The position numbers and the translations under genes were made by a program. From Ruegeria arenilitoris (lineage in GTDB: Bacteria > Pseudomonadota > Alphaproteobacteria > Rhodobacterales > Rhodobacteraceae), in assembly GCF_013030985.1 (NCBI RefSeq), contig NZ_WPYP01000004.1, positions 297,778 to 361,777 of the forward strand: DNA of 64,000 bases, in the 5' to 3' direction. Under the pieces are notes generated by a model. That model saw nothing but the letters and a program-made list of their open reading frames with translations, did not search any database and was not told the origin of the DNA. This document shows positions 1 through 7,546 of the stretch, in pieces; position 1 is the stretch's first letter; every line of letters starts with the position of its first letter.

Positions 1-286
1 CGCACTCACGGCATTCGGGGGTGTAGAGCGGGATCACGTGATCGCCCGGTTTCAGGCTGGTGACACCCGGGCCGACCTCGACCACTACGCCTGCGCCTTC
101 GTGCCCCAGAATGGCCGGGAAAAGGCCTTCGGGATCGGCACCCGACAGGGTGAATTCATCGGTGTGGCAGATGCCGGTGGCCTTGATTTCCACCAGAACC
201 TCGCCCGCCTTGGGGCCTTCGAGGTTCACATCCATCACTTCCAAAGGTTTGCCGGCCTGAACGGCGACGGCGGCACGGGTACGCAT
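1..286 (-). CDS. frmA: S-(hydroxymethyl)glutathione dehydrogenase / class III alcohol dehydrogenase, N-terminal part
   Basis: Only the first 95 codons are present; the gene runs off the left edge. The product is a zinc-dependent medium-chain dehydrogenase. The visible part has the catalytic-zinc Cys in GICHTDEF, the [12 protein letters not shown] segment, and the start of the structural-zinc loop (YTPECREC). The TLSGADPEG and [10 protein letters not shown] stretches are typical of class III (glutathione-dependent formaldehyde dehydrogenase) members rather than short ethanol dehydrogenases. The family oxidises S-hydroxymethylglutathione with NAD in the cytoplasm for formaldehyde detoxification. 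The start ATG (284-286 on the complement) is the only sensible one. The gene is divergent from the next gene, with 130 bases between them. The class assignment rests on the N-terminus only. Confidence 0.9.
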   Translation of the reverse strand, partial: MRTRAAVAVQAGKPLEVMDVNLEGPKAGEVLVEIKATGICHTDEFTLSGADPEGLFPAILGHEGAGVVVEVGPGVTSLKPGDHVIPLYTPECREC

Positions 287-416
287 GGTGCTTGTCTCCC
301 AGTCAAATTTGCCCCGACCCTGCGTCAATTGCAGGGTGTTTTCAACTGTCGTTTCGTGACAGATTGGCTAATGACTTGATATTGCAGAAACGACATTGCC
401 GGAAAGAGGAGCGCCA

Positions 417-707
417 ATGCGCCGTTTTATCCCGATCCTGATCCTGCTGGCCGCTTGCACCCAGACCCCGCCCGCACCCGAGGACGCCCGCCTTGCGCCC
501 GAAGCGGCACCGGTCGATCTGGCCTTTTGTGAGGGCGACGCCTTTGCCAGTTCCGTTGGTCAGCCGGTTTCGACCATTCAGGCCGCGCTGCCCGAACGCG
601 CGCGCGTGCTGGGACCCGATGGCCTGGCCACGCAGGATTACCGCATCGACCGGTTGAACGTGTTCGTTGATGAGGGTGGGATCATTCAGCGCCTGACCTG
701 CGGGTAA
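417..707 (+). CDS. I78-family peptidase inhibitor lipoprotein
   Basis: A 96-residue protein with a lipoprotein signal: hydrophobic stretch, then LLAAC with Cys14 as the likely lipidated residue. The mature part matches the Inhibitor I78 pattern: a Cys near the N-terminus, VGQP, a conserved R-x-L-GPDG turn, T-x-D-YRIDRLNV, and a terminal TCG. Members of this family are small serine peptidase inhibitors or Elastase-inhibitor-AF-like proteins. The ATG at 417 is chosen because AGGAG lies just upstream; a longer TTG reading from 396 would place that ribosome-binding site inside the gene. The likely location is the inner face of the outer membrane. The target protease is unknown. Confidence 0.8.
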   Translation: MRRFIPILILLAACTQTPPAPEDARLAPEAAPVDLAFCEGDAFASSVGQPVSTIQAALPERARVLGPDGLATQDYRIDRLNVFVDEGGIIQRLTCG

Positions 708-737
708 GCGTAGACTCTGCAGGCGATTCTACGGTAA

Positions 738-752
738 GAACAAAATGGGAAC
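738..752 (+). promoter_or_regulatory. Alphaproteobacterial SOS box (GAAC-N7-GAAC)
   Basis: The sequence reads GAAC, seven bases, GAAC, an exact match to the direct-repeat LexA site described for alphaproteobacteria. It ends 16 bases before the imuB start codon, which fits LexA repression of imuB. No other gene lies between the box and imuB. Confidence 0.8.
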
Positions 753-768
753 ATTTTGATGTCTGCCG

Positions 769-2421
769 ATGCCCAAACGCCGAATACTCTCACTGTGGTT
801 CCCCCGTCTGGGGGCTGAACGGCTGGTCCGCGCCGCGCGGGGCCTGCAGGATGGGCCTTTGGCCGTGGTGGCCGAACAGTCGAACATGCAGGTCATCACC
901 TCGCTGAATACTGAGGCCCACGCCGCCGGTCTGCGCGTCGGTCAACCGGTGCGTGACGCCCATGCCATGTGTGCGGCGCTGGTGACGCGCCCCCGCAACG
1001 CCCCAGCCGAGGCCGCGTTTCTGACCGCTTTGCGCCGTTGGGCGGGCAAGTTCAGCCCATGGGTGGCTGAGGAGACGCCGGATGGGCTGATCGTCGATCT
1101 GTCCGGCTGCGCCCATCTGTTCGGCGGTGAAGAGGCGTTGCTGAGCGTCCTTGAAACCGACTGCGCCGATATGGGGCTGAGCGTGCAGATGGGCATCGCC
1201 AACACGCTGGGCGCGGCCTGGGCTTTGGCGCGCTATGCCGGGCAAGAGGCCACCTCTGACCGCAACGGCGACGCCATCAGCCAAGAGGCCCGCGCCACCC
1301 GCGCCCGGGCGGGCAAACGGCGGCACTGGACCAAGGGCGGCGCCGCGCCGCAGGTGATGGCCTTGGGCGGCGGCGCACGCATTGCCGCGCCGGGGCAATC
1401 CTATGGCGCGCTCAGCCCCCTGCCCATTGCGGCGCTGCGGCTGGAGGATCAGGTGGTCGCGCAACTGAACCGCCTAGGCCTGCGCCGGATCGGCGATCTG
1501 CTGGGGCAACCGCGTGCCTCGCTGGCCCGGCGCTTCGGACGCGGGCTGGTGCTGCGGCTGGATCAGGCGATGGGCAGCGCGCCCGAGCCGGTCTCGCCCG
1601 CCCGCCCGCCACACCACTTTGCGGTGCGGATGACTCTGCCCAACCCGATCGGGTTGACCGAAGACGTGATGGCCGCCATCGATCGGGTGCTGCCGACGCT
1701 CTGCGCCAAGCTGGAAGAGAAGGGCCGCGGCGTCCGTACTCTGCGGCTTGAGGCGCATCGCGCCGATCAGGCGGCCGAGATCATCGAGGTCGGACTGGCC
1801 CGCCCAACCCATGACAAACACCGCATTCGCCCTTTGTTAGAGATGAAAATCGACCAGATCGACGCGGGCTATGGCATCGACATGCTGCGGCTCGAGGCGA
1901 TCCAGACCGAGCCCATCCACGCCCGCACAGTGGCTGGCCATGCCGAAGCCCGCCGCGTGGCCCGCGAGCGGCTGGAGGGCAACACCGCCGTCGATGACCT
2001 GATCGGCAAGCTGGGCGCACGGGTGGGGTTGGAGGCGATCACACGGCGACACCCCGCAGCCTCGCATATCCCCGAGAAAACCGCGCAAACGCTGGCGGCG
2101 GCGTGGTCGGAACCGGCACGCGACTGGCCCGCTCCACCGCGTCCGCGCCCCTTGCAGATGTGGCAACCCGAACCGGTGATGGCCCCGGAAACCCCGGACG
2201 TTCCAACCGCCTTTCGCTGGCGGGGCCGCGACTGGCAACTGGCGCAGGCCACCGGCCCGGAACGGATCGCCCCGGAATGGTGGCTGGACGACCCCAACTG
2301 GCGCAGCGGCGTACGCGATTATTGGGTGGTGGTGACCGAACAGGGAGAGCGGCTGTGGCTGTTCTACGGCCATGGCGGCACCCTGTCGGCGGGATGGTTC
2401 TGTCAGGGACAGTTTGGCTGA
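769..2421 (+). CDS. imuB: ImuB-like Y-family polymerase homologue (mutasome subunit)
   Basis: A 550-residue Y-family polymerase-like protein. The N-terminal part (RRILSLWFPRL) replaces the catalytic acidic DxD motif of active Y polymerases, as in ImuB, which acts as a scaffold for ImuA and DnaE2 in damage-induced mutagenesis rather than as a polymerase. Palm/finger-like segments follow to about residue 350. The C-terminal 100 residues (FRWRGRDW, LAQATGPERIAPEWW, YGHGG) are the DUF6504-type tail found in ImuB, including a little-finger replacement and probable clamp-binding region around RPLQMW. A LexA box lies directly upstream. Neither imuA nor dnaE2 is adjacent, unlike the usual imuA-imuB-dnaE2 cassette. 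The next gene is convergent. Confidence 0.88.
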   Translation: MPKRRILSLWFPRLGAERLVRAARGLQDGPLAVVAEQSNMQVITSLNTEAHAAGLRVGQPVRDAHAMCAALVTRPRNAPAEAAFLTALRRWAGKFSPWVAEETPDGLIVDLSGCAHLFGGEEALLSVLETDCADMGLSVQMGIANTLGAAWALARYAGQEATSDRNGDAISQEARATRARAGKRRHWTKGGAAPQVMALGGGARIAAPGQSYGALSPLPIAALRLEDQVVAQLNRLGLRRIGDLLGQPRASLARRFGRGLVLRLDQAMGSAPEPVSPARPPHHFAVRMTLPNPIGLTEDVMAAIDRVLPTLCAKLEEKGRGVRTLRLEAHRADQAAEIIEVGLARPTHDKHRIRPLLEMKIDQIDAGYGIDMLRLEAIQTEPIHARTVAGHAEARRVARERLEGNTAVDDLIGKLGARVGLEAITRRHPAASHIPEKTAQTLAAAWSEPARDWPAPPRPRPLQMWQPEPVMAPETPDVPTAFRWRGRDWQLAQATGPERIAPEWWLDDPNWRSGVRDYWVVVTEQGERLWLFYGHGGTLSAGWFCQGQFG

Positions 2422-2438
2422 ATTGACCTGATTAGGGT

Positions 2439-3164
2439 CTATTTTCCGCGATACACCAGCCAATCCGGCAGGTAATCCAGCAGTCGGATCACCCAGGAAA
2501 ACGGGGCTGGAAAATCGGTACGGAAGCGACGGCGCGACATTGCTTTGACCACCCGCTCTGCCGCATCCTCGGGCGTCATCAGCATCGGCATATTAAAGTT
2601 GTTCTTCTCGGTCAGCCGGGTCTTGATGAAGCCCGGATTGACGATCCGCACCGTCACCCCGGTGTCCTTCAGATCGAACCGCATCGTTTCGGCCAGCGAG
2701 ACCAGCGCCGCCTTGCTGGCTGCATATCCCACCGCAGCCGGCAAACCGCGATAGCCGGACAGCGAGCCGATCAGCGTGATATCCCCCCGGCCCTCACGAA
2801 CAAACCGCGGCACCGTCTCGCCCATAACCCGCAGCGCGCCGGTGTAGTTCACATCGGTCATTGCCAAGACGGCCTCGGTCTCCCAATCGGCCGAGCGCAT
2901 CGGCTCATAAGACCCGGCGTTGTACACCAACCCATCCACCTCTCCGGCCTCAACCGCGGCACGACGCACCGAGTCCAGATCGGTCACGTCACAGGGCACC
3001 GCCTGCGCGTTGGGTAACGCGGCGCAGATCTCGGCCAGGCGGTCGGCATTGCGGGCAGAAAGAACCAGATGCGCACCCTGACGGCTAAGTGCCTCGGCCA
3101 GCGCCCGGCCCAGCCCTTCGCTGGCGCCGATGATCCAATAGGTTTTTCCGTCAAAACTGCTCAT
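2439..3164 (-). CDS. Short-chain dehydrogenase/reductase
   Basis: A 241-residue classical SDR. Visible motifs are the nucleotide-binding GASEGLG near residue 13, DVTD, the NAG motif at about residue 87, catalytic Ser in LIGSLSG and YAASK (Tyr-x-x-x-Lys) near residue 155, and the NPGF segment after the active site. The likely role is an NAD(P)-dependent oxidoreductase acting on a lipid or isoprenoid-like substrate. It is divergent from the FAD oxidoreductase operon with 163 bases between them. This pairing resembles a gene cluster that belongs, as I recall, to the singlet-oxygen (RpoE/ChrR) response in Rhodobacter. The substrate cannot be told from sequence. Confidence 0.85.
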   Translation of the reverse strand: MSSFDGKTYWIIGASEGLGRALAEALSRQGAHLVLSARNADRLAEICAALPNAQAVPCDVTDLDSVRRAAVEAGEVDGLVYNAGSYEPMRSADWETEAVLAMTDVNYTGALRVMGETVPRFVREGRGDITLIGSLSGYRGLPAAVGYAASKAALVSLAETMRFDLKDTGVTVRIVNPGFIKTRLTEKNNFNMPMLMTPEDAAERVVKAMSRRRFRTDFPAPFSWVIRLLDYLPDWLVYRGK

Positions 3165-3268
3165 GCGCCCATTCCAGTTGCATCTGATCTGGTACGGGCG
3201 GGGCCAAGCGCTGGATCACTTCACCAGTCCTCACGACATAGTGCGATCGTGAAATCTTCTAATCCGAT

Positions 3269-3298
3269 TGATCCACCTTCGCCCATCCTGCGTATCCT
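3269..3298 (+). promoter_or_regulatory. Possible RpoE/ECF-type promoter upstream of the FAD oxidoreductase operon
   Basis: TGATCC (3269-3274) is followed after 18 bases by TATCCT (3293-3298), 29 bases before the start codon at 3328. The -35 matches the TGATCC element reported for Rhodobacter RpoE promoters, but the -10 is not the expected TAAGA-like form. This is a weak call based on one good hexamer and the nature of the downstream genes. Confidence 0.25.
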
Positions 3299-3327
3299 AT
3301 TGTAAACTGTCGCACAAAGAGGATGGC

Positions 3328-4662
3328 ATGTTCGACGAAACTCGGGGCGCACGCAAGAAAATCGCAATAGTAGGGGCAGGTATCTCAGGCCTGTCGGCCG
3401 CTTACTATCTTTCTGAAAACCACGATGTCACCGTATTTGAGGCCGAACCCCGGCTGGGCGGTCACGCACGCACGGTGATGGCGGGTAAGAACGGGGATCA
3501 ACCGGTCGATACAGGATTCATAGTATTCAACTACGCGACCTACCCTTATCTGACGCGGCTGTTCGACGAGTTGAACGTGCCGGTCATGAAATCCGAGATG
3601 AGCTTTGGCGCGACCATCGACAATGGCCGTATCGAATATGGGCTGAACAACCTGCGCACGCTGACAGCGCAGAAACGCAACCTCGCCCGTCCCGCCTATT
3701 ACAGGATGATCGCCGACATCCTGCGCTTCAGCAAAGAGGCCCCTGAGGCCGCGCAGGACGATGACACCACGATCGGAGAGTTGGTCGACCAGCTGCGCCT
3801 GGGCTATTGGTTCCGCCACAACTACCTGGTGCCGATGTGCGGTGCGATCTGGTCCACTCCGGTAGAGTTCGTGGATCAGTTCCCGGCGCGTTCGCTGGTG
3901 CAGTTCTTCAAAAACCATGCCCTGCTGGCCAGCGGCCGCGACAAACAGCATCAGTGGTACACAGTCAAAGGCGGCAGTATCGAGTATGTCCGCCGCATCG
4001 ACGCCGCCCTGCGCGCACGCGGGAGTGAAATCCGGCTGGCCTCTCCCGTCGATCACGTTCATCGTGATGAAACCGGCGTGACCGTTCACAGCCAGGGACA
4101 GGGCGATCTGTTTGATGAAATCATACTGGCCACCCATTCCGATCAGTCGCTGGCCATTCTGGGTGAGGCCGCGACGGATGCTGAAAAGTCCGCGTTAGGC
4201 TCCATTCGCTATCAACCCAACACCGCAACCCTGCATTGCGATCCGCGCCAGATGCCGCGTCGTCGGGCCTGCTGGTCCAGTTGGACCTACCGCTCGCAAG
4301 CCGGGAATGTCGGGGTCACCTATTGGATGAACCGGCTGCAGAACATTCCGGACAGCGATCCGCTATTTGTGACGCTGAACGCGTCGTCGGAAATTCCCGC
4401 GGACAAAATCTATGATCAGGTCGAGTTTGCCCATCCGGTCTTCGACAAGGCAGCCCTGAAAGCACAGGGGCAGATCCGCGAGATGCAGGGACAGAACCGA
4501 ACCTGGTTTGCCGGGGCATATAACCGGCATGGCTTTCATGAAGACGGGATCGCCAGCGCGATGCATGTTGTCGCGCGCATGAACGGCACCCCGCACACGA
4601 ACGGAGCTGACAATGGCATTCCTGCAAAACAGCCGGTCCTCTCTGCCCCGGCGGAGTTTTAA
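3328..4662 (+). CDS. FAD-dependent amine-oxidase-like oxidoreductase
   Basis: A 444-residue flavoprotein. The N-terminus holds the dinucleotide motif GAGISGLSAAYYL and the following FEAEPRLGGHARTV, the classic FAD/NAD amine-oxidase fold start. The C-terminal FAD segment is near GFHEDGIASAMHVV. The family includes desaturase/saturase-like flavoenzymes acting on lipids and carotenoids. The ATG at 3328 is chosen over upstream in-frame codons because AGAGGA lies just before it. The 3' end overlaps the next gene by 50 bases. In related alphaproteobacteria such genes sit with cyclopropane-synthase-like methyltransferases and DUF1365 proteins; none is seen here. The role in membrane lipid modification is inferred. 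Confidence 0.8.
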   Translation: MFDETRGARKKIAIVGAGISGLSAAYYLSENHDVTVFEAEPRLGGHARTVMAGKNGDQPVDTGFIVFNYATYPYLTRLFDELNVPVMKSEMSFGATIDNGRIEYGLNNLRTLTAQKRNLARPAYYRMIADILRFSKEAPEAAQDDDTTIGELVDQLRLGYWFRHNYLVPMCGAIWSTPVEFVDQFPARSLVQFFKNHALLASGRDKQHQWYTVKGGSIEYVRRIDAALRARGSEIRLASPVDHVHRDETGVTVHSQGQGDLFDEIILATHSDQSLAILGEAATDAEKSALGSIRYQPNTATLHCDPRQMPRRRACWSSWTYRSQAGNVGVTYWMNRLQNIPDSDPLFVTLNASSEIPADKIYDQVEFAHPVFDKAALKAQGQIREMQGQNRTWFAGAYNRHGFHEDGIASAMHVVARMNGTPHTNGADNGIPAKQPVLSAPAEF

Positions 4663-5158
4663 CATCCTGCGCCCCGCGCTGCTGTCCTTCTGTCTGCTGG
4701 TCCCCGGCGGGTTGGCAGCATCATCCGGTCTGTCGGAACTGGACGACCCGCAACTGCGCGGCACCGCGACCTTTCGCTATCTCGGGCTGCCTCTGTATGA
4801 CGCGCAGCTGTTCACTCCGGGCGGTACGGCGTTCAACTGGAAACAGGATTTCGGCCTGCAGCTGCAATACCGCCGCAACGTGAGCCAAAAGGCGTTGATC
4901 AACTCGACCCTAGACGAGATGGCGCGCATTGGCCGCGCCGCACCTGTACGCGATCAACTTCAGACCTGTTTCAGGGCGGTCAAAAAGGGGGATCGCTATC
5001 TGGCGGTCTCCGAGGGGCCGAATAAAGTTTCCTTCTGGCTGAACGGACGCAAGACCTGCACAATGGCTTATCCCGGCATCAAACGCAGCTTCATGTCCGT
5101 TTTCCTGGGTGAAAACACCCGCTCCGCCGCTTTCACACAGAGATTGCGCGGACAGTGA
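4613..5158 (+). CDS. Chalcone-isomerase-like exported protein
   Basis: A 181-residue protein with a signal-like hydrophobic segment (about residues 17-37) and then a fold typical of chalcone-isomerase-like bacterial proteins: RGTATFRYLGLPLYDAQLF near the start, a basic patch in the middle, then YPGIKRSFMSVFLGENTRS near the end. Bacterial members bind fatty acids or lipids rather than isomerise chalcones. It starts 50 bases inside the preceding gene and overlaps the next gene's start (GTGATG over its stop), so the genes are translationally coupled. The likely site is the periplasm. The start ATG was taken because it gives a full signal peptide; a later start would shorten it. Confidence 0.72.
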   Translation: MAFLQNSRSSLPRRSFNILRPALLSFCLLVPGGLAASSGLSELDDPQLRGTATFRYLGLPLYDAQLFTPGGTAFNWKQDFGLQLQYRRNVSQKALINSTLDEMARIGRAAPVRDQLQTCFRAVKKGDRYLAVSEGPNKVSFWLNGRKTCTMAYPGIKRSFMSVFLGENTRSAAFTQRLRGQ

Positions 5159-6381
5159 TGCTGTATCCGAGGGTCAGTCTCTATGCGTTGATGCTGGCTG
5201 CGGCGGGTATCCCGCTGTATATCCACCTGCCGCGCTTTGCTGCTGTAAATCTTGGCATCGGGTTGGGTGTGATCGGCACCGTTCTGCTGGTGATCCGCAT
5301 CATCGATCTGGTGCAGGACCCGCTGATCGGATGGGCCATCGACCGCTGGCCGGGGGCGCAAATGCTGTTTGCCGCTGCGGCTGCAATTGGTTTGGCGGTT
5401 GGGTTTCCGTTACTGTTCGGCCTGCCCCAAGAAGCCAATATCACTTTGTTAGTATCTGTTTTGGTACTTTTGTTCTCAGCCTACAGCCTCGGCACCATCC
5501 TGCTCTATGGCCGCAGTGCGACGCTGGCCAAGCAGGCTGACGCGAATGAACTGATGACACTGGCCGCCTGGCGTGAGGGTGGGCAACTGACCGGAGTCAT
5601 TCTTGCCGCCAGCGCGCCGGCCCTGTTCGTGGCTTTTGGGGCCAGTGCGCAGGGCTATCCGGCCTTTGGGCTGTTTTTGGGCCTGCTCGCCGTCCTGACC
5701 CTGATCCTGACCCTGCCCATGTGGCGCCGCACGCCGATCACCGGTCAGGGCCTGTCCTTTGCCGGGCTGGGTCAGGCCGGAGCACTGCGCCTGCTGTTTC
5801 TGGCGCTGGTCAACAGCCTGCCGGTCGCGATCACCTCAACCCTGTTTCTGTTCTTTGTCGAGGACCGGCTGCAACTGCCCGGAAAAGCCGGACCGCTGCT
5901 GATCCTGTTTTTCCTCAGCGCCGGAGCCAGCGTGCCGCTCTGGGCCAAACTCGGTAACCGGATTGGCCCGAAACAGACCCTGATGATCGCCATGCCGCTG
6001 TCAATCGCAGGGTTTATCGGGGCGGCCACTTTGTCAGCCGGTAACCTGGCCGGATTTGCGGTGATCTGTCTGACATCCGGCGCAGCGCTTGGGGCGGATA
6101 TGGTGGTCCTCCCAACCATGTTCTCCGTGGTGTTGACGCGCGCGGGGCTGAACGCATCCGCCGCTTTCGGCATCTGGTCATTTGCAGGCAAGCTGGGGCT
6201 TGCGCTGGCTGCCTTTTTCACATTGCCGCTGCTGGAACGCAGCGGGTTTACTCCGGGGCAAGCAAACTCGGCCGAGGCGTTGCGCACACTCAACCTCGCC
6301 TATGCCGTGCTGCCCTGCATCCTGAAACTCGGCGCGTTCGGACTGGTCCTGACGCTGCCAACCGAGGTCTCAGCCAAATGA
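5158..6381 (+). CDS. MFS/GPH-type transporter
   Basis: A polytopic membrane protein of about 407 residues with roughly twelve hydrophobic segments. The segment RIIDLVQDPLIGWAIDRWPG near residue 45 is the DPxxGxxxDR-type motif of glycoside-pentoside-hexuronide/sodium-galactoside-like symporters. The start may be GTG at 5155 or ATG at 5158; both overlap the stop of the chalcone-isomerase-like gene. Its end overlaps the next start by four bases. Within this cluster it more likely moves a lipid-derived or small organic compound than a sugar, but the substrate is not deducible. Confidence 0.8.
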   Translation: MLYPRVSLYALMLAAAGIPLYIHLPRFAAVNLGIGLGVIGTVLLVIRIIDLVQDPLIGWAIDRWPGAQMLFAAAAAIGLAVGFPLLFGLPQEANITLLVSVLVLLFSAYSLGTILLYGRSATLAKQADANELMTLAAWREGGQLTGVILAASAPALFVAFGASAQGYPAFGLFLGLLAVLTLILTLPMWRRTPITGQGLSFAGLGQAGALRLLFLALVNSLPVAITSTLFLFFVEDRLQLPGKAGPLLILFFLSAGASVPLWAKLGNRIGPKQTLMIAMPLSIAGFIGAATLSAGNLAGFAVICLTSGAALGADMVVLPTMFSVVLTRAGLNASAAFGIWSFAGKLGLALAAFFTLPLLERSGFTPGQANSAEALRTLNLAYAVLPCILKLGAFGLVLTLPTEVSAK

Positions 6382-6995
6382 CAGTCGTCACGATCCTTCT
6401 GCTCGCCATCCTTGTTCTGATCATCGCCCACCGCCGGTTTCTCAGCTTCCGGGCGCAGGCGCCAACGGACTACGCGGCCACCGGACCTGCCTTCATCATG
6501 AAGGAAAACCTGAACGGAGAGATCCTGTCCGAAGGATTGATCTATGGGCCCAACGGCAAGATGTCGAACAGCTTTGTCGCCCGTATGGTGGGGGAGTGGG
6601 ACGGAAATACCGGCACGCTGGTCGAGTATTTCACGTATTCCAACGGCAAGAAGATGACCCGCAAGTGGTATCTGACACTGGGCACCGGCAACACCTTCAC
6701 CGCCACGGCGGATGATATCGTGGGTGAAGGTCACGGCACCATTTCGGGGTCGACCGTCAAACTGACCTACCGGATCATCCTGCCCAAGGATGCGGGCGGG
6801 CACACGCTGGATGTCACCGACTGGATGTACCTGACCGAGAACGGCGTGGTCATGAACCGGTCCGAGATGCGCAAATTCGGCCTCAAGGTGGCCGAGCTGG
6901 TCGCCACCATGCGCCCGGCGCCCGAGGTGAAGTCTGCCCATGTCAGCGGCTCGAACGGCTATGACGCCACGGCCGAGACGAGGACATTGCAATGA
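6378..6995 (+). CDS. DUF3833 family membrane-anchored protein
   Basis: A 205-residue protein with one N-terminal hydrophobic helix (residues 3-17), then a predicted beta-rich domain with FIMKENLNGEILSEGLIYG, VGEWDGNTGTLVE, and the terminal DVTDWMYLTENGVVMNRSEM. This pattern is DUF3833. The function is unknown. It probably faces the periplasm. It overlaps both neighbours by four bases (ATGA junctions), so it is part of one operon with the MFS carrier and the second DUF3833 gene. It is longer than its paralogue and lacks a lipobox. Confidence 0.82.
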   Translation: MTVVTILLLAILVLIIAHRRFLSFRAQAPTDYAATGPAFIMKENLNGEILSEGLIYGPNGKMSNSFVARMVGEWDGNTGTLVEYFTYSNGKKMTRKWYLTLGTGNTFTATADDIVGEGHGTISGSTVKLTYRIILPKDAGGHTLDVTDWMYLTENGVVMNRSEMRKFGLKVAELVATMRPAPEVKSAHVSGSNGYDATAETRTLQ

Positions 6996-7534
6996 TCACC
7001 CGCCGGATTCTGATCCTGGCCCTCGCTGTCATCGGGCTTGCCGCGCTGGCAGCCTGTTCGGCCAAGCCGCGCGTGCCCAAGACCTTCCTGTCCGACCGGC
7101 AGCTGAACCTTGAGGAATTCTTTGAGGGCAAAACCGTCGCCTACGGTCAGTTTCAGGACGTGCTGGGAAATGTACCCCGCCGCTTTAATGTCGATATTGA
7201 CGGCACATGGGACGGCGAAACCCTGACGCTGGTCGAGGATTTCATCTATGACGACGGCGCCACCGAGCAACGCATCTGGACCCTGACCAAAACCGGCGAA
7301 GATAGCTGGACCGGCACCGCTCCGGGTGTGTTGGGCACCGCCAGCGGGATCGAGCGCGGCGATACGTTCAACTGGAAATACAAGATCGACCTGCCCGTGA
7401 AAGACGGCACCATGCGGGTAAATTTCGATGATTGGATGTGGTTGCTGAGCGACGACCGGCTACTGAACCGCGCCTATGTCTCACGCTATGGCGTGCGGCT
7501 GGGCGAGGTCATTCTGTATTTCGAGAAACTGTAA
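6992..7534 (+). CDS. DUF3833 family lipoprotein
   Basis: A 180-residue paralogue of the preceding protein. The N-terminus is a lipoprotein signal ending in LAAC (Cys22). The mature part repeats the family pattern: FFEGKTVAYGQFQDVLG, GTWDGETLTLVEDFIYDDG, and VNFDDWMWLLSDDRLLNRAYVS. It starts four bases inside the upstream DUF3833 gene. Two divergent DUF3833 copies in tandem, one with a membrane helix and one lipidated, suggest complementary positions in the envelope. The operon ends here; the next gene is convergent and only 12 bases away. Confidence 0.82.
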   Translation: MITRRILILALAVIGLAALAACSAKPRVPKTFLSDRQLNLEEFFEGKTVAYGQFQDVLGNVPRRFNVDIDGTWDGETLTLVEDFIYDDGATEQRIWTLTKTGEDSWTGTAPGVLGTASGIERGDTFNWKYKIDLPVKDGTMRVNFDDWMWLLSDDRLLNRAYVSRYGVRLGEVILYFEKL

Positions 7535-7546
7535 GCCACCGGCGGT

